Below are positions 1-11,416 of a stretch of DNA of 64,000 bases, in pieces; position 1 is the stretch's first letter; every line of letters begins with the position of its first letter. Under the pieces are notes generated by a model that was given only the letters and a program-made list of their open reading frames with translations, did not search any database and was not told the DNA's origin. The position numbers were made by a program, and so were the translations under genes. This DNA is from Voacanga thouarsii (lineage: Eukaryota > Streptophyta > Magnoliopsida > Gentianales > Apocynaceae), in contig JANUWF010001272.1 in assembly GCA_026120185.1 (NCBI GenBank), positions 682,001 to 746,000 of the forward strand. The letters run 5' to 3'.

Positions 1-676
1 TCCAAAATTCCAACCACCTTTCTTTAGCAATTTTCCATAATGCATTCCCCAAATAACCAGACTTATTCTTCACCATTAAGCACCCTACTTTCGGCCACCA
101 TAAGATTCCATAAACCAGCATTAATCCCATCAAAATTCTGCTCAAACAGTCGGCCATGACAGACTTCCAAAGCTCTTCAACAATCAAGATATTCTTAGAA
201 TATTTAGTTTCCAAATTCACTTCCAAAAAATATTCTTCAAGGATTGTAACAACTAACCTTTTCTTTTCCCTTCCAAATCAGAGAAACAACTTCCTAAACC
301 CTACAGAAATTCGGTCAGCCCTAGCTCTCACAGAATTTCGATAGCTACACAAATCCATTCTCTCGAATTCTCTCAACCTCTAAGAACACACACACTACAC
401 CAAGAACACCTACCTCTTTCCTTCACCTAATACCCCTCCAAACCATCTCAAATCCTCTCTAAAACTCCTAGATTTAACCTACTCACTACCATGAGTCCAT
501 CAACCCCATTCTTAACCTCAAACTCCACAAATCATCTTGCTACTTTGGATCAAAACCAGAAATTTCTATGAAGGACAAGAACACCTTCAAGGTAAATTTA
601 TTCTAACAACTTCATCTCCTCCAATCTTGATCTCTAATGAGTACCTATGTGTATAAGCATGCTAATGGCTTCTTTT

Positions 677-708
<32 letters not shown>

Positions 709-3076
709 CTTCTCTCTCTCTTATGGCCGAAACCTCCATCTCTTTGCCGGATGGCTCCTTTTCCCCATGACCATGGTTTCGCCATCTCCCTTGGACAAAG
801 TTAGGCATCAAGGAGTTGAGATCTATTCTAAACTCCTTCAAAGCATTCATCGATCAAGTAAGTCCCTTCAATCCTTCTTTTAAACTCTAGAATCATGTCT
901 CTAGGGTGATGTTAATAGTATCTGGATTGTGATAGGATTTGAGTATGCATTGTAGAGATTGAAGCATGAATATATGATGATTGTGAAGGAGGTGGGATTT
1001 ATGCATGGACAGATTATATTGTTTGATTGAATGATGATTTGGGGTTTGGTGCATGTTTCCATGTCATAGGTAGTATTTGTGATGAAGTATGCTAGAGATT
1101 ATGTCACCATTAGTGATTAGGACTTATATTCATGTTGGATTATTGAAGCCATGGCCATATCTATGCTAGTAGAGGTTAGATCATGTCTTGATAAATTGAG
1201 ATCTATGCTTGTATGCATGATTTGGATGAATTGATGAGTTGAATGGTTGTATATGTTCATGATTATAAGTAACCTTGGAATTATGATCATGATCTCGTTG
1301 TCCCTAAGCAAATTTTTATTTCATGAATGAAATATTTAGTAATATAATTTTGATAGTGATTTCAAAAAACCCTATGAAGGGTGGATTTGGAATATTATAT
1401 TTATATAAAGGAAAATTTAGTCAAATAAATAATAGTTTTAATAAAAAAATAAAATATATAGATATTTTATAAAATAATGAGATCAACTAAAGCCTTTTAT
1501 GGAAATAATCATGGTTAGTAAAATACTTATTTCTATAAATTTAATTATCATCTTTTAATCAAAACCTATTAAAACTTATTTATTATTTTTCAAGCAAGAT
1601 TCATTAAAATTCATTTTCAACTAACTTTAGTTATCAATTATTTTCTAACAACTAAATTATTAATAAATCATTAACAAATAAACTCTATATTTTTCTTAGC
1701 AAGTTTTAAACCTTTGACTTATTAGTACCTATTTCCCAAAACATTAATTATTTTAAATATCAAATTATCCTTAGCCTATAAACCTATTTATTTATTGAGT
1801 GGCCTTGAAGCTTGGGACACTAGGATCATGATAGTAGTAAGTTGAGTTGTTTTAAAATTAAGGAAGTGGATTGTGGTTTGAAATTAATTGTGTTTTGTAT
1901 TTGCCCATATGGGGTTAGGTCAGCTATTGAAGACCTTTTATTTGTGAGCAAGAGTCAGGTAAGCTCCTGCATAAAACCTGATTGATGTGAAATGTTTTTC
2001 TTATGGCAAGCCAAATGTAGAGTGTATAGACACTCATTTATGTAAAGGCAATTGAGGGTTGAACTCTCTCTTATTTCAAACATTTGAATTATTTAAAAAT
2101 CAAGGAGCAGATTTGCCAAACTCAAACTCTTTCTAAAACTGATTTTTACAAGGACTTTGGAAACCCTCAAAATGCCATTTTCATGTGGAGCCATGTTTTG
2201 TTCATTTTATCCCAAGTGGGAAACTTCAATGAGTACTCAATAAGGGTGGACTACTAGGACTAGTCCTTGAGGGGTTAGGGTAAGTCTCTTAGTAGGTGAC
2301 CACCTCTGAGGAGTGAGTCCTTCCCGGATAGGACGTCAGTCCAGTGGGTCGTGCCGGTCCGAGCTAGCAGTGTTCTTTTTATTCAAGTGACTGTGATTTG
2401 CCGGAATGGACACCTGGTTGTTGTTTGGTATAGAGAATGAGGAGTATCTTGCCCAGTAGGCCGATCACCTACTTTTGTCATTCTGCACAAAGTGTGGCAT
2501 TGTGACCGGCGGTATGCACAAAGTATGGCATACTGACCATCTGGTTGTGGGGCCCAACATAGGGTAACCCATAATCCTTTCTTATGAGTGGTTGATTTTG
2601 TTGATCATGTATGGTTGGAATAGCTAAAATGCCACTCTTGCTTTTGACTAATGTTTATTGCTTGTAAATATTTCTCTTATAAAGATTTCGCACTTTGCAT
2701 CTATGAACTGCTTTCACTAAACACCCAAAGCACACACAGACTTACTGAGATTTCTGTCTCATCACCTTTTTACCATGATTTCAGGTCGATCCTGCTGTGG
2801 GGATGAGTAGCTAGTAGTATCTGCCTTGGAAGAGATTGTTGTCTTTTAATTCTATGTATTGCTTTGGGGAGACAAGAGTGGATAATTTTATTTATGGTTT
2901 TGTTTTGGGAATTCATGGATTTATTCTTGGAGTATTTTGGGTTGTAATAAAATTTTAAGTTAAAGTATTATTTTTATTCCGCAATTTTATTTGTGTGACC
3001 TAATTATAAAGACCCCTTATCCTTTGGACGGGACGACATCCCTGGCCCTGGCGGGCCTAGGTAGTAGGGTGTTACA
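1..3076 (+). mobile_element. D': 3' part of a long Tekay/Del-like gypsy LTR
   Basis: Non-coding stretch ending GGGTGTTACA at 3076, a TG..CA-type LTR end. It is recognised because its reverse complement recurs at 46792-49466 and 63149-64000 (element D): both carry the block with GACCCC, GACGGG and GACATCCC next to the terminus, and the same order of landmarks farther in, such as the phrase around the GACTTACTG motif near 2740. The left end lies outside the window. It is probably the LTR of a large Ty3/gypsy element; no gag or pol accompanies it, so it may be solo or truncated. The five bases after it (TAACA, 3077-3081) would be its target duplication, but the left copy is not visible. Short ORFs inside it look like chance. 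Confidence 0.7.
670..722. repeat. CT-rich microsatellite
   Basis: Nearly pure pyrimidine tract made mostly of CT dinucleotides with a few TTT and CCT breaks, inside the D' LTR. The inverted copy D has a short GA tract and a long GT array at the equivalent place (49150-49231), so this site expands differently in each copy. Confidence 0.9.
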
Positions 3077-3081
3077 TAACA

Positions 3082-4261
3082 GCTAGTGAATTTACTGTAT
3101 CTAGAATGCTTTCACTTATGCCTTTGTCCTATGTCCCATGTTTGCCTTTGCTAGAGGACTCAGCTTGAGTTTTTGTTTCACCTTTCCTTTTGGTCCCTAC
3201 AGATTGAGTTGTTCTTTTTCCTTCCTCTTTAATTTTTAGCACCTTTTCTTTCTCTTCATCCAAGGGATCTCTCGGCAAAACCCATTGCTAATTCACTAGA
3301 ACAAAACCCATTCTTTCGAATGACTCCATGTTATATATAGTTGTTTTCATCTACCCAGGTCCAAACTTGTCTAAATCTACATTGAAGTATCTAAATATTT
3401 TGGTCAATAGATTATCATATAGAAGTATCTTAAGTGATTTCTTCCTTGGCTAGATCATCTATTTTACTGCTAGAAATCCAAAACTCATTTGTCGTCCCTC
3501 AGACAGAGCCAACATTAGTATCATTTGCATGATACTTACTGAGGTTTGATGCCCAAAGCTCCAGGCAACAATGGTCGACACCATATGGTGTACGATTCTT
3601 CTAGGGCCATTCAACCATTTCGTATTTCTATCACCCGAGTTTTTGAAACTCTTTCCACTGGAAAATCTTTACTCAAATCTACCCCAATAAAAAAAGTCTA
3701 TCCCTTTAGGAAACTTGTTCATCTCAAAGAACTGGATACCCCTATCTATTACACCAAATATTTGGTTCAACAATCTGTGATCAAATTCAACATTCACACA
3801 TCCTACTCTGGTGCTATACCATTGCACCATGAACCCTCCTCTGGTCTCCTCAAGTCGCCATTTTTTAAAATTAGCATAGAACTCCCAAACCAACAGGATG
3901 TAGAACTTCTCATCAACTATCAGTAATGTTCCCAACCCAGATTCTCAAACATGTTCAGAATGTTAGAGAAATTTAAGAAATCTCTAGCCTCAACCCGATA
4001 TCCCAAAATCATAGTTCTATTCCTAGATAACAAATCATTGAAATTAATTTCACATTTTTTATCAAGACAGTAGTGTCCCTATGTCTCAAAGCTTTCTGGA
4101 GTGGTATGCTCAGTAGATGAGTTTGATCGTGAGGCTTCCTCAATGATTTTCTTTTCTTTCTGCTTGGTCACCCCCACTGTAGCAGCTTTTGTCTTAGCCA
4201 CTATTTTTCCCACCTTGGTTCTTTTTGTGGTTCCTTTGTCAGATTTTTCTATTTTTGTCAT
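3082..4261 (-). pseudogene. Extra 3' ORF of G, plant-transposon-like protein remnant
   Basis: Starts with ATG at 4261 and a Lys/Thr-rich N-terminus (MTKIEKSDKGTTKRTK...), then a stop at about 4079. A second open stretch at 3935-3669 contains the phrase VWEFYANFKKW and, farther on, LLNQIFGV. This resembles the conserved part (FYAN..., then a loop ending in ..INRFLG) of the family annotated as putative plant transposon protein, found beside plant retroelements. A further Lys-rich segment (KGETKTQAESSSKGK) follows towards 3082, where D' cuts it off. Its place after RNase H corresponds to the env-like or accessory ORF of Sireviruses. No membrane segment is evident, so an envelope role is not supported. 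Family assignment is by memory of motif shape, not a search. Confidence 0.5.
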
Positions 4262-4587
4262 ACCAAAAGCGAGGAGAAGATGAAGGATTTTTTTTTTTTT
4301 TCAGAGAAGATGGAGTTGAGAGTGGCAGAAAGCAAGTCGGTTTTTTATTTTGAAGAGAGAGTGAGTGAAATCCTTTTCTTTTAAGATTTCATTGGTTCTA
4401 GATAGGATAGGTATGGCTAGGTGCTTTACATCAAAGGCTTTTCAAAGTTGTTGAAAAAAGTGCAGACCTTTTGAAATTTTTGAAAAGTTATTTCTAGGCT
4501 CACATTTTCTTTCACTGACAATAGAAATTGTTTGGCTTTTCTTAAATTAAGAGCTACCAATATTTTGGACTTATACTGAGTCCAAAA

Positions 4588-6180
4588 TCATTCGTCCAAA
4601 AAGTGGAATATGGATAGTTCTACTGAAGCAATTTTGGAATAGTGCCTCCGAAATCTTCGTCCAAAAACTATGTCTTTGATGGTTCTACAAAATAAAATTA
4701 ATGGTTCTTTGGCAAATATTTTTGTAGGTCCTAAACCCTTTCTCATATTATTGAACATTTCTTCAGCCAGAGGTTTTGTAAAAATATCAGTGAGTTGTTC
4801 ATCAGTTGAAATATATTCAACACGTACATCTCCTTTGAGCACATGATCCCTAATAGAATTATGTTTAACCATAATATACTTGGTCCTAGAATGTTGAATA
4901 GGATTCTTAGTTAGATTGATTGTACTTGTATTATCACATAATATAGGTACGCAATCAAAATTGAGACCAAAATCAAGCAGTGTATTTTTCATCCACAGAA
5001 TTTGTGCATAGCAACTCCCAGCTGTAATGTATTCAGCCACGGTTGTGGATAGGGATACACAAGCCTACTTTTTGTTATGCCATGACACTAGAAAGTGTCC
5101 AAGAAATTGGCATTGCCTGGTAGTGCTTTTTCATTCAACTTTACAGTCTGCAAAGTCTGTATCAGTATAGCCTATAAGATCAAATGTATTAGTACGATGA
5201 TACTATAAGCCATAATCATATGTTCCAACCAAATTTCTAAGGATGCATTTCACAGCATATAAGTGAGATTCCTTTAGGCATGATTGAAATTAGGCACAAA
5301 AACAAACTAAAAACAAACTAAAAACATGATATCTGGCCAGCTAGCAATAAGATAGAGTAAACTTCCAATCATACCTCTATTTAAATTTGTCTACCTTCTT
5401 ACTCTTTTCATCCTTGTCAACTTTTAGAGAAGTGCTCATAAGTGTGCTAATTTCTTTGGCTTCATTCATACCAAACCTTTTCAGCAGTTCTTTAGCATAC
5501 TTAGCTTGGTTTAGAAAGATTCCATCCTTGGTTTATTTGATTTGCACCCCAAAGAAGAAGTTGAGTTCTCCCATTATGCTCATTTCAATTTCTTGATACA
5601 TTGTCTTACCAAACATCTTGCACAAGAAGTCATTAGTAGCACAAATAATGATATCATCAACATAAATTTGAAGAATAAGAGGATCATCAGAATTTTTTGA
5701 CTTAATAAACAGTGTGGTATCGATCAAGCCTCCAGAAAAACCTTTTGAGAGCAAGAATCCACTAGGCCTTTCATACCAAGTTCATAGGGCTTGTTTTAAA
5801 CCATAAAGAGCTTGTAAGAGTTTGAAAACGTAATTTGAAAAATGCTCATGAATAAAGCCCAGAGGTTGTTCTACATATATCTCCTCCTCAATAAAACTAT
5901 TCAAAAATGTACTTTTAATGTCCGTTTGATAAAGCATAAAATTTTTGAAAGATGCAAAGGCAAGAAGCATTCTTATGGACTCTAATCTTAGCGACGAGAG
6001 TGAATTTTTCACCATAATCAATACCTTCTTCTTGATTGAATCCTTGGATAACAAGTCTTGCTTTATTTCTAATCACCACTCCACTTTCATCAAGTTTGCT
6101 TCTGAAAACCCACTTAGTACTAATAACCAGATAACCAAGTGGTCAAGGGATAAGTTTCTAAAATTGATTTCTCTCAAATT
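4588..6180 (-). pseudogene. pol: G pol: reverse transcriptase and RNase H (broken)
   Basis: Copia RT/RNase H in pieces. RT begins near 6180 with a WVFRSKLDESG phrase, then TDIKSTFLN and LLQALYGLKQAL at 6054-5782, then the catalytic QIYVDDIIICATN at 5754-5533. RNase H follows: a stretch ending in a stop near 5040, then AEYITAGSC, CDNTSTINL, HSRTKYI and DIFTKPL at 5040-4588, all standard copia RNase H landmarks. The motifs are well preserved but separated by stops and at least two frame changes. The gene is dead. Its normal role is copying element RNA into DNA in cytoplasmic particles. Confidence 0.85.
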
Positions 6181-6472
6181 AGTTCAACTCTTCTTGCATA
6201 GCTATTATCCAAAAATCATCATGCAAGGCTATGTCAATACAGTTAGGTTCTATGCAAGAGAGTAAAGCAAAATTATCTATAAAATACCATCTAATTTTAA
6301 CTCCAAAGTTAGGATCAGCAATGATCTACTCTTTTGGATGACTGATTTTGTACTTCCAATCTCTTGGTAATCCTTAATCAATGAGCTCTTCAGTTTCTCA
6401 CTTGCTTTGTTCAGCTTGCTGCTCTTCAAATTCCTCTTCTTTGGCATGAATACCCAACGATAGTGCTTTATG

Positions 6473-7800
6473 CTATTCTTTCCCTCTTTCTTTTGAGCTT
6501 CCTACATTATCATCACCATTTTTTAAAGTATAAATGTTAGATTCATCAAAGATAACAGGTACGAATTCTTCCACACATAAAGTTCTCTTATTGCACACTC
6601 TATATGTTTTTTTGTTGGAAGAGTATCCAAGTAATATAGCCTCATCAGATTTTCTATCAAATTTTCCAAGATTATCTCGGTTATTAAGAACAAAACATAT
6701 AAAGCCAAATACTTTGAAAAAAGAAATTGATAGAGTTTTGTCAAACATAAACTCAAAGGGTGTTTTTCTTAGAAAATGTCTCAACATCACTCGGTTTACA
6801 ATATAGCATGCTGTATTTGGAATAGAGTTTTCACAAATTATGGGTCTAGCCATTTCTTGCAAAGTTTAATTTTTTCCTCTCAACAACACCATTCTATTGC
6901 GGGGTTTTAGTAGTTGAAAAGTTGTGAAAGACTCCATTTTCATCACAAGAGTGTATAAACTCACTGTTGCAAAATTCTCAACCATAATCACTCCTAATGG
7001 AAATCAATTTGCATCCAATAGAGTTTTGGACGTGCTTGAATAATTTTTCGAATTTAGAAAATGCTTCATCTTTTTGTCCAAGAGACAATGTCCATGTGAA
7101 TCCTGAGAAATCATCTACTAAAACATAAGCATACCTCTAACCACCAAGACTAGTGGTCCTCATTGGTCCAAACAAATCCATATGTATTAATTCAAGAGGT
7201 TTTGAGGTAGAAATCATTTTCTTAAGTTTGAAAGAATTTTTTTATTTGTGTTCCAAATTAACATGTATCACATATTTTTTCTTTTATCAAACTTCATTTT
7301 GGGCAGTCCTATAACAAGCTCTTTTTAGGATAGTTCGTTTAGCAAATCAAATGATACATGGCCTAATCTTCTATGCCGAAAATAGCTATCATTGTCATGC
7401 ACAGAGAGACATCTAATATGATGAGCTATAAGATCATCAAAATAGAATACATAAACATTCCCAACACGGTTAGCAGCAAAGATTGTTTCATTATTTGAGC
7501 TATCTATAATAGAGCAAGAATCTTTCTCCAACATGATTTTGCAACCATTGTCACATAATTAACTAATGCTAAGCAAGTTGTATTTCAACTCATCAATTAA
7601 TAACACTTGTTTGATAATGGTTAAAGAGCTTTTAGCAATATTACCTATGCCAAGAATTTTTCCTTTCTTTTTTGTCACCAAAGGTAATGAATCTATCATT
7701 TGTTGATTGCACATCTTCTAATAGTGTTGCATTTCTGGTCCTATGTCTTGAACATCCACTATCTAAGAACCACTTTCTGAAGCTCATTTTCTCCAATGAA
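6473..7800 (-). pseudogene. pol: G pol: protease, GAG-pre-integrase and integrase (broken)
   Basis: Minus-strand order: an aspartic protease active site of the form WFLDSGCS near 7790-7733; the GAG-pre-integrase region at 7534-7325 ending in SYFRHRRLGHVSFDLL, which carries the HxxxH half of the zinc site; the integrase core at about 7325-6880, heavily broken; and the integrase C-terminal part at 6862-6473 with NTACYIVNRVML, RKTPFEFMF and KSDEAILLGYSS, typical of copia integrase tails. Frames change several times. Integrase normally inserts element cDNA into chromatin in the nucleus. Confidence 0.8.
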
Positions 7801-8060
7801 TATACCTATACATGCGAAGGGAGGGTGATTTTTGGTACCCACATTTTCTTGGGTCCACGGGGGTTAGTAATGGTTCCTCTAATTTTCCAAACTATTCTTG
7901 CACTGGTTTTCACTTTTTTCTTAACATAACACCTACATACTTTGTGTCCAGATTTTTCATAATATGTGCAATAGTTGTGCGTCATATATGATAAGGTAGC
8001 TTTTACAAATTGAGATTTGTGATTTCTATTTTTGATTTCATGCCTATAACCTAGGCCATT

Positions 8061-9593
8061 TCAGTTTCCAGCTATGTGTTGAGCACCAAACAATTTTTCC
8101 AAGTTGTTTTTGGCATTTGTAAACTTTTCAACGCATGTAGTGAGATCATCGGCTCTATTTTTCATATCATCAAAATTGCTAACTATAATTTCAAGAGAAT
8201 GAATTTTATCGCATAACCATTCATTTTCTAGAGACATATGATGTAAGGCAATGATGATAACATCCTTTTTCATATTTACATACATATGTGACTTAAGAGA
8301 GACTTTGTTGTCATTCAACAGCTTTGCATTCTCATCTAACAATCAATCAATTTTTGTCTTGATTTCTTTATTTCTTCTAGATAGCTTATTCAGTTCATGA
8401 AATATGTCAATTAGCAATTCATTAGGATCGTCATGCTTTTCATGATCAGAATTATGTAAATCAACTATGGAATTAGTGGTAGTGGTATTTACCTCATTTT
8501 CCATTACCATGAAGCATATGATGGCAATCTCATTTTTAGGGTCTTTATCTTCCTTGGACTCGGACTCATTTTGTTCTAAGTTCCTATTAGTCCTTTACCT
8601 TTCTTTACTTTCAGTTCCTTCTTCTTATTTTTAAGCATTCTACCTTCTTTTTCTTTAGCTATTAAGCAGTCACTAATAAAATGCTTTGTGCTCTTGCATT
8701 CATAGCATTGAGTCTTAAATGATGGGGTCTGTCACTTTCTTTTCATGAACTTATTTCCTCTTTTGTAGTTTCCTTAATTGAACATTCTTCTGAATTTTTT
8801 TGCAATCATAGCCAATTCTTCAGTGTCTACTGTAGTCTCATCACCACTATCTGATTTACTGCTTTCAACTTCCTCATTTGTTGCTTTTAGTGCTATTTCC
8901 CTTTTTTCCTTTATCATGATCATCAAATTCTTGAAACCTTTTAGGTTTCATTTCATGCGTTAGGAGAGAGCTAATTAGCTCTTCAGCTGGTAAGGATTTT
9001 AGATCCTTAGATTCTTCCACAGTGAGAGCTTTCGATTGCTAGCCCTTAAGCAACGCATCCAGAATTTTTCTGTTTTGTTCACCAAGGGAATAAACTTTCC
9101 CATAGGCTTTAAGTCCATTTGCAATATTTGTAAATCTAGTAAACATATCAGTTATACTTTCATTTGGCTTCATCGTGAACAATTCATAATTAAGAATTAA
9201 AAGTCCTAACTTAGATTCTTTCACTTGATTTATCCCCTTATAGGTAACTTCAAGTAATCTCCACATATTATGAGCTAAATCACAGCCACTAACTCGGTTA
9301 TATTCAGTGGCATCAAGAGCACAACATGCATTATTCATAGCTTGAAAGTTCAATTTCATTTTGGCATTGTCTTCAGCATCAAATTCATTACTCTGTTTAG
9401 GCACTTTTCTGCAATCAACAAATTTTTATGGGATAAATGGACCATTCTGAATCAGATTCCACAACTCAAAGTTGATTGAACAAACATAAATCTTCATTCT
9501 ACTTTTCTAGAATGTATAATTATTTTCATTGAACAAATGAGGTCGATTTGTTGTGGATCCTTCAATATATGGAAGAGCAGATGAGTTTACCAT
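8061..9593 (-). pseudogene. gag: G gag (UBN2/retrotrans_gag type) with CCHC knuckle, broken
   Basis: ATG at 9593 opens a gag reading MVNSSALPYIEGSTT, stops once near 9500 and once near 9425, then runs open at 9404-9039 with phrases such as NNACCALDATEYNRV and ELFTMKPNESITDMF, typical of copia capsid proteins. Farther on an acidic stretch (SSKSDSGDETTVDTEE) precedes a CX2CX4HX4C knuckle, CYECKSTKHFISDC, at about 8706-8666. A coiled-coil-like spacer follows at 8342-8061. The long distance between capsid and knuckle fits Sirevirus gag. Gag forms the particle and binds RNA; this copy has several stops. Confidence 0.75.
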
Positions 9594-9641
9594 AAATATC
9601 TTTTTTACACAGTTGTTAGGCTGAAAATAGAGTAGACTAAA

Positions 9642-9653
9642 GCTGTGATACTA
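9642..9653 (-). other. G primer-binding site (tRNA-Met type)
   Basis: The minus strand reads TAGTATCACAGC, matching the usual TGGTATCAGAGC complement of initiator tRNA-Met at 10 of 12 positions. It lies two bases inside the LTR edge at 9656, just ahead of gag, so it fixes the 5' LTR boundary of G. Confidence 0.7.
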
Positions 9654-9655
9654 AA

Positions 9656-10903
9656 TGAAAAATCTTAGAGGGGGTGAATAAGGTTTTTGGCAAAGTTAAA
9701 ATGCTCTTTGAAAAATCTATTTTGAAAGACTCCTCCAAATTTTAGATCGAAGAAACTTGCTACAACGAGAGGCTTTTGAAATGACTTAAAGATTAACTAC
9801 ACTCTAAACAGAACAAGACACATGATACAATTAATGCTAGAGTGAAAATTAGTTGGTAAGAACCACCAAAGTTTCTTTTGAGAGATTAAAAAGAATTTGG
9901 GGCAAGGAAGATTGCAGCTAACCGAACTTAAATGTAGAGAGAGAAAACACAAGATTTATATTGGTTCGATCTAAGATCTACATCCACTACCTTAAGCTCA
10001 CACTTAAGGATTTTCAGCCGAATCTCAATCACCCAACTTAATGGAATCATTCTACACTAAATACATGAGAGGATCACCACACATGGTTTTATCAAAACCT
10101 CTCAATCTACCAACAAATCAAGGTTTACCCCAAATAGTCTTTACACCACCACTTTGATACACAAAGATGATTGTAGTAATGAAATGAAAATGGCTCACTC
10201 TTTTGAGCAGATATACAATACAAATGAGCTCAAACAACGTTTACATATTTGACACAATTTGATTTCACTTTGAAGCACTATGAAAATGAGATTTTTGTAG
10301 TCTATTGAGCAAGAGTGTTTCTTAGAAGGATAGGACAAAAATTTACTTGCAGATTGAGTTTTGAAAACTTTTATAGACACAGCAAGTTAAGTTCCAACGG
10401 CTAGAAAATGGTTAGTTTTTCACTGTCAGATTTGCCAAAGTTTTGGACTCAAGTTTTAGATGATGATGCATCTAAAATGTAAGTTCAAAATGGCACATTT
10501 TAGGCATAATCAATCTGACACTGTTCACAGGATTTTGAACAAAGCTTTTGGATGCAAAGTCATCTAAACTACTCAATCCAAAATTCTAAAGACTTAAAAC
10601 TTTGAATTCTTTTCGTCTGCGTACTTCAAGGTAGAATTAAACTGAATCATAAGGTAAAGAAGGCGTAGGAATTTACACAGATATTACCTTAACAAGGATT
10701 CCTTGTCTAAGGTTCTTCCCCAACAAATAACAAATTCTTGGTATGCAAGCTCTTAAGCTTTGTCTTCTACTTGATCAACCATTCTTATATTCCATTGCTT
10801 AAGATTTCCTTAGCAAACTTATTTACACACCTCGGAAGAATTAATGTCAAATATATCCTATAACATGTAGATAATATAAGTTAGTCCTTATCAATGTTTG
10901 TCA
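9656..10903 (-). mobile_element. G 5' LTR
   Basis: Non-coding region between the PBS and unrelated DNA. On the plus strand it starts TGAAAAATCTTAG with a purine/pyrimidine-asymmetric GAGGGGGTGAA segment near its edge, as in Sirevirus LTR ends. The outer edge is taken at TTTGTCA (10903), giving about 1.25 kb. Without a second LTR this outer edge is a guess. Confidence 0.5.
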
Positions 10904-11416
10904 TAAGTCAAACCACAAGAGAACGCCCTTTAGGGCTAATACATTCATACATTAATCTTCAATTCTTCTTGTTTAAATAGGCCTCCTGGTTGCCAAAAAA
11001 TCATTCTCCAAAAGTCCTGGGTCGAATACAGGTTGGAAACAAGTGAATCTCTTAAGAAATTCCCAATTTGGTTCGAAACAGATCTCTGAAACCACCTAAC
11101 AGAGTAGGGTCTGCACCAAGTCACTTTGTCTAGACTGGTGTCGGTCCACCACTGGTCTTCTCCTGATTTTGCTTTGTTTTCCTCAGTTTTTCCAAAATCA
11201 AGCCACAGCCGATTTAGCTATGTTGGGCAAGTGTTGGGTCAATACTAGAAATATATAATTTTACTCCAAGTCTTCCAATTCCTGTACAAAATTAACAAGA
11301 ACACATTTCACAAGAAAAAAATCAAATAGGAAGGGAAATGACTAGTTATTGAACCAAAAGTATCACAAAACAACCTTAAATAACTAGGAAAATATAGAAA
11401 AAACTAGGCCCTATCA
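10904..11416 (-). mobile_element. Truncated LTR fragment related to solo LTR H
   Basis: Ends in AGGCCCTATCA at 11416, the same terminus as H at 17393. Just inside this it shares the phrase with GACTAGTTATTGA and a run of AAATAACTAG. A weakened version of H's inverted-repeat block lies at about 11110-11160. The rest of the LTR is missing; G probably inserted into it or it was deleted. Confidence 0.55.

Larger units (their letters stand above)
3077..10903 (-). mobile_element. G: Sirevirus-like Ty1/copia element, decayed, minus strand
   Basis: Read on the minus strand the order is LTR (10903-9656), PBS (9653-9642), gag (from 9593), CCHC knuckle, protease, integrase, RT, RNase H (ending 4588), then an extra Lys-rich ORF running down to 3082. 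This is the copia order (integrase before RT). The long gag with a late zinc knuckle and the extra 3' ORF suggest the Sirevirus (SIRE/Maximus) group. The element has many nonsense codons and frameshifts. Its 3' LTR is missing: D' abuts the extra ORF at 3076/3077 and probably inserted there. The outer LTR boundary at 10903 is inferred from a TG..CA pattern, not from a second LTR. Confidence 0.7.

Noticed and set aside
3546..3926. 126-aa plus-strand ORF as a gene
   Set aside because: The minus-strand frame over the same bases carries the recognisable FYAN-type motif and follows the orientation of element G.
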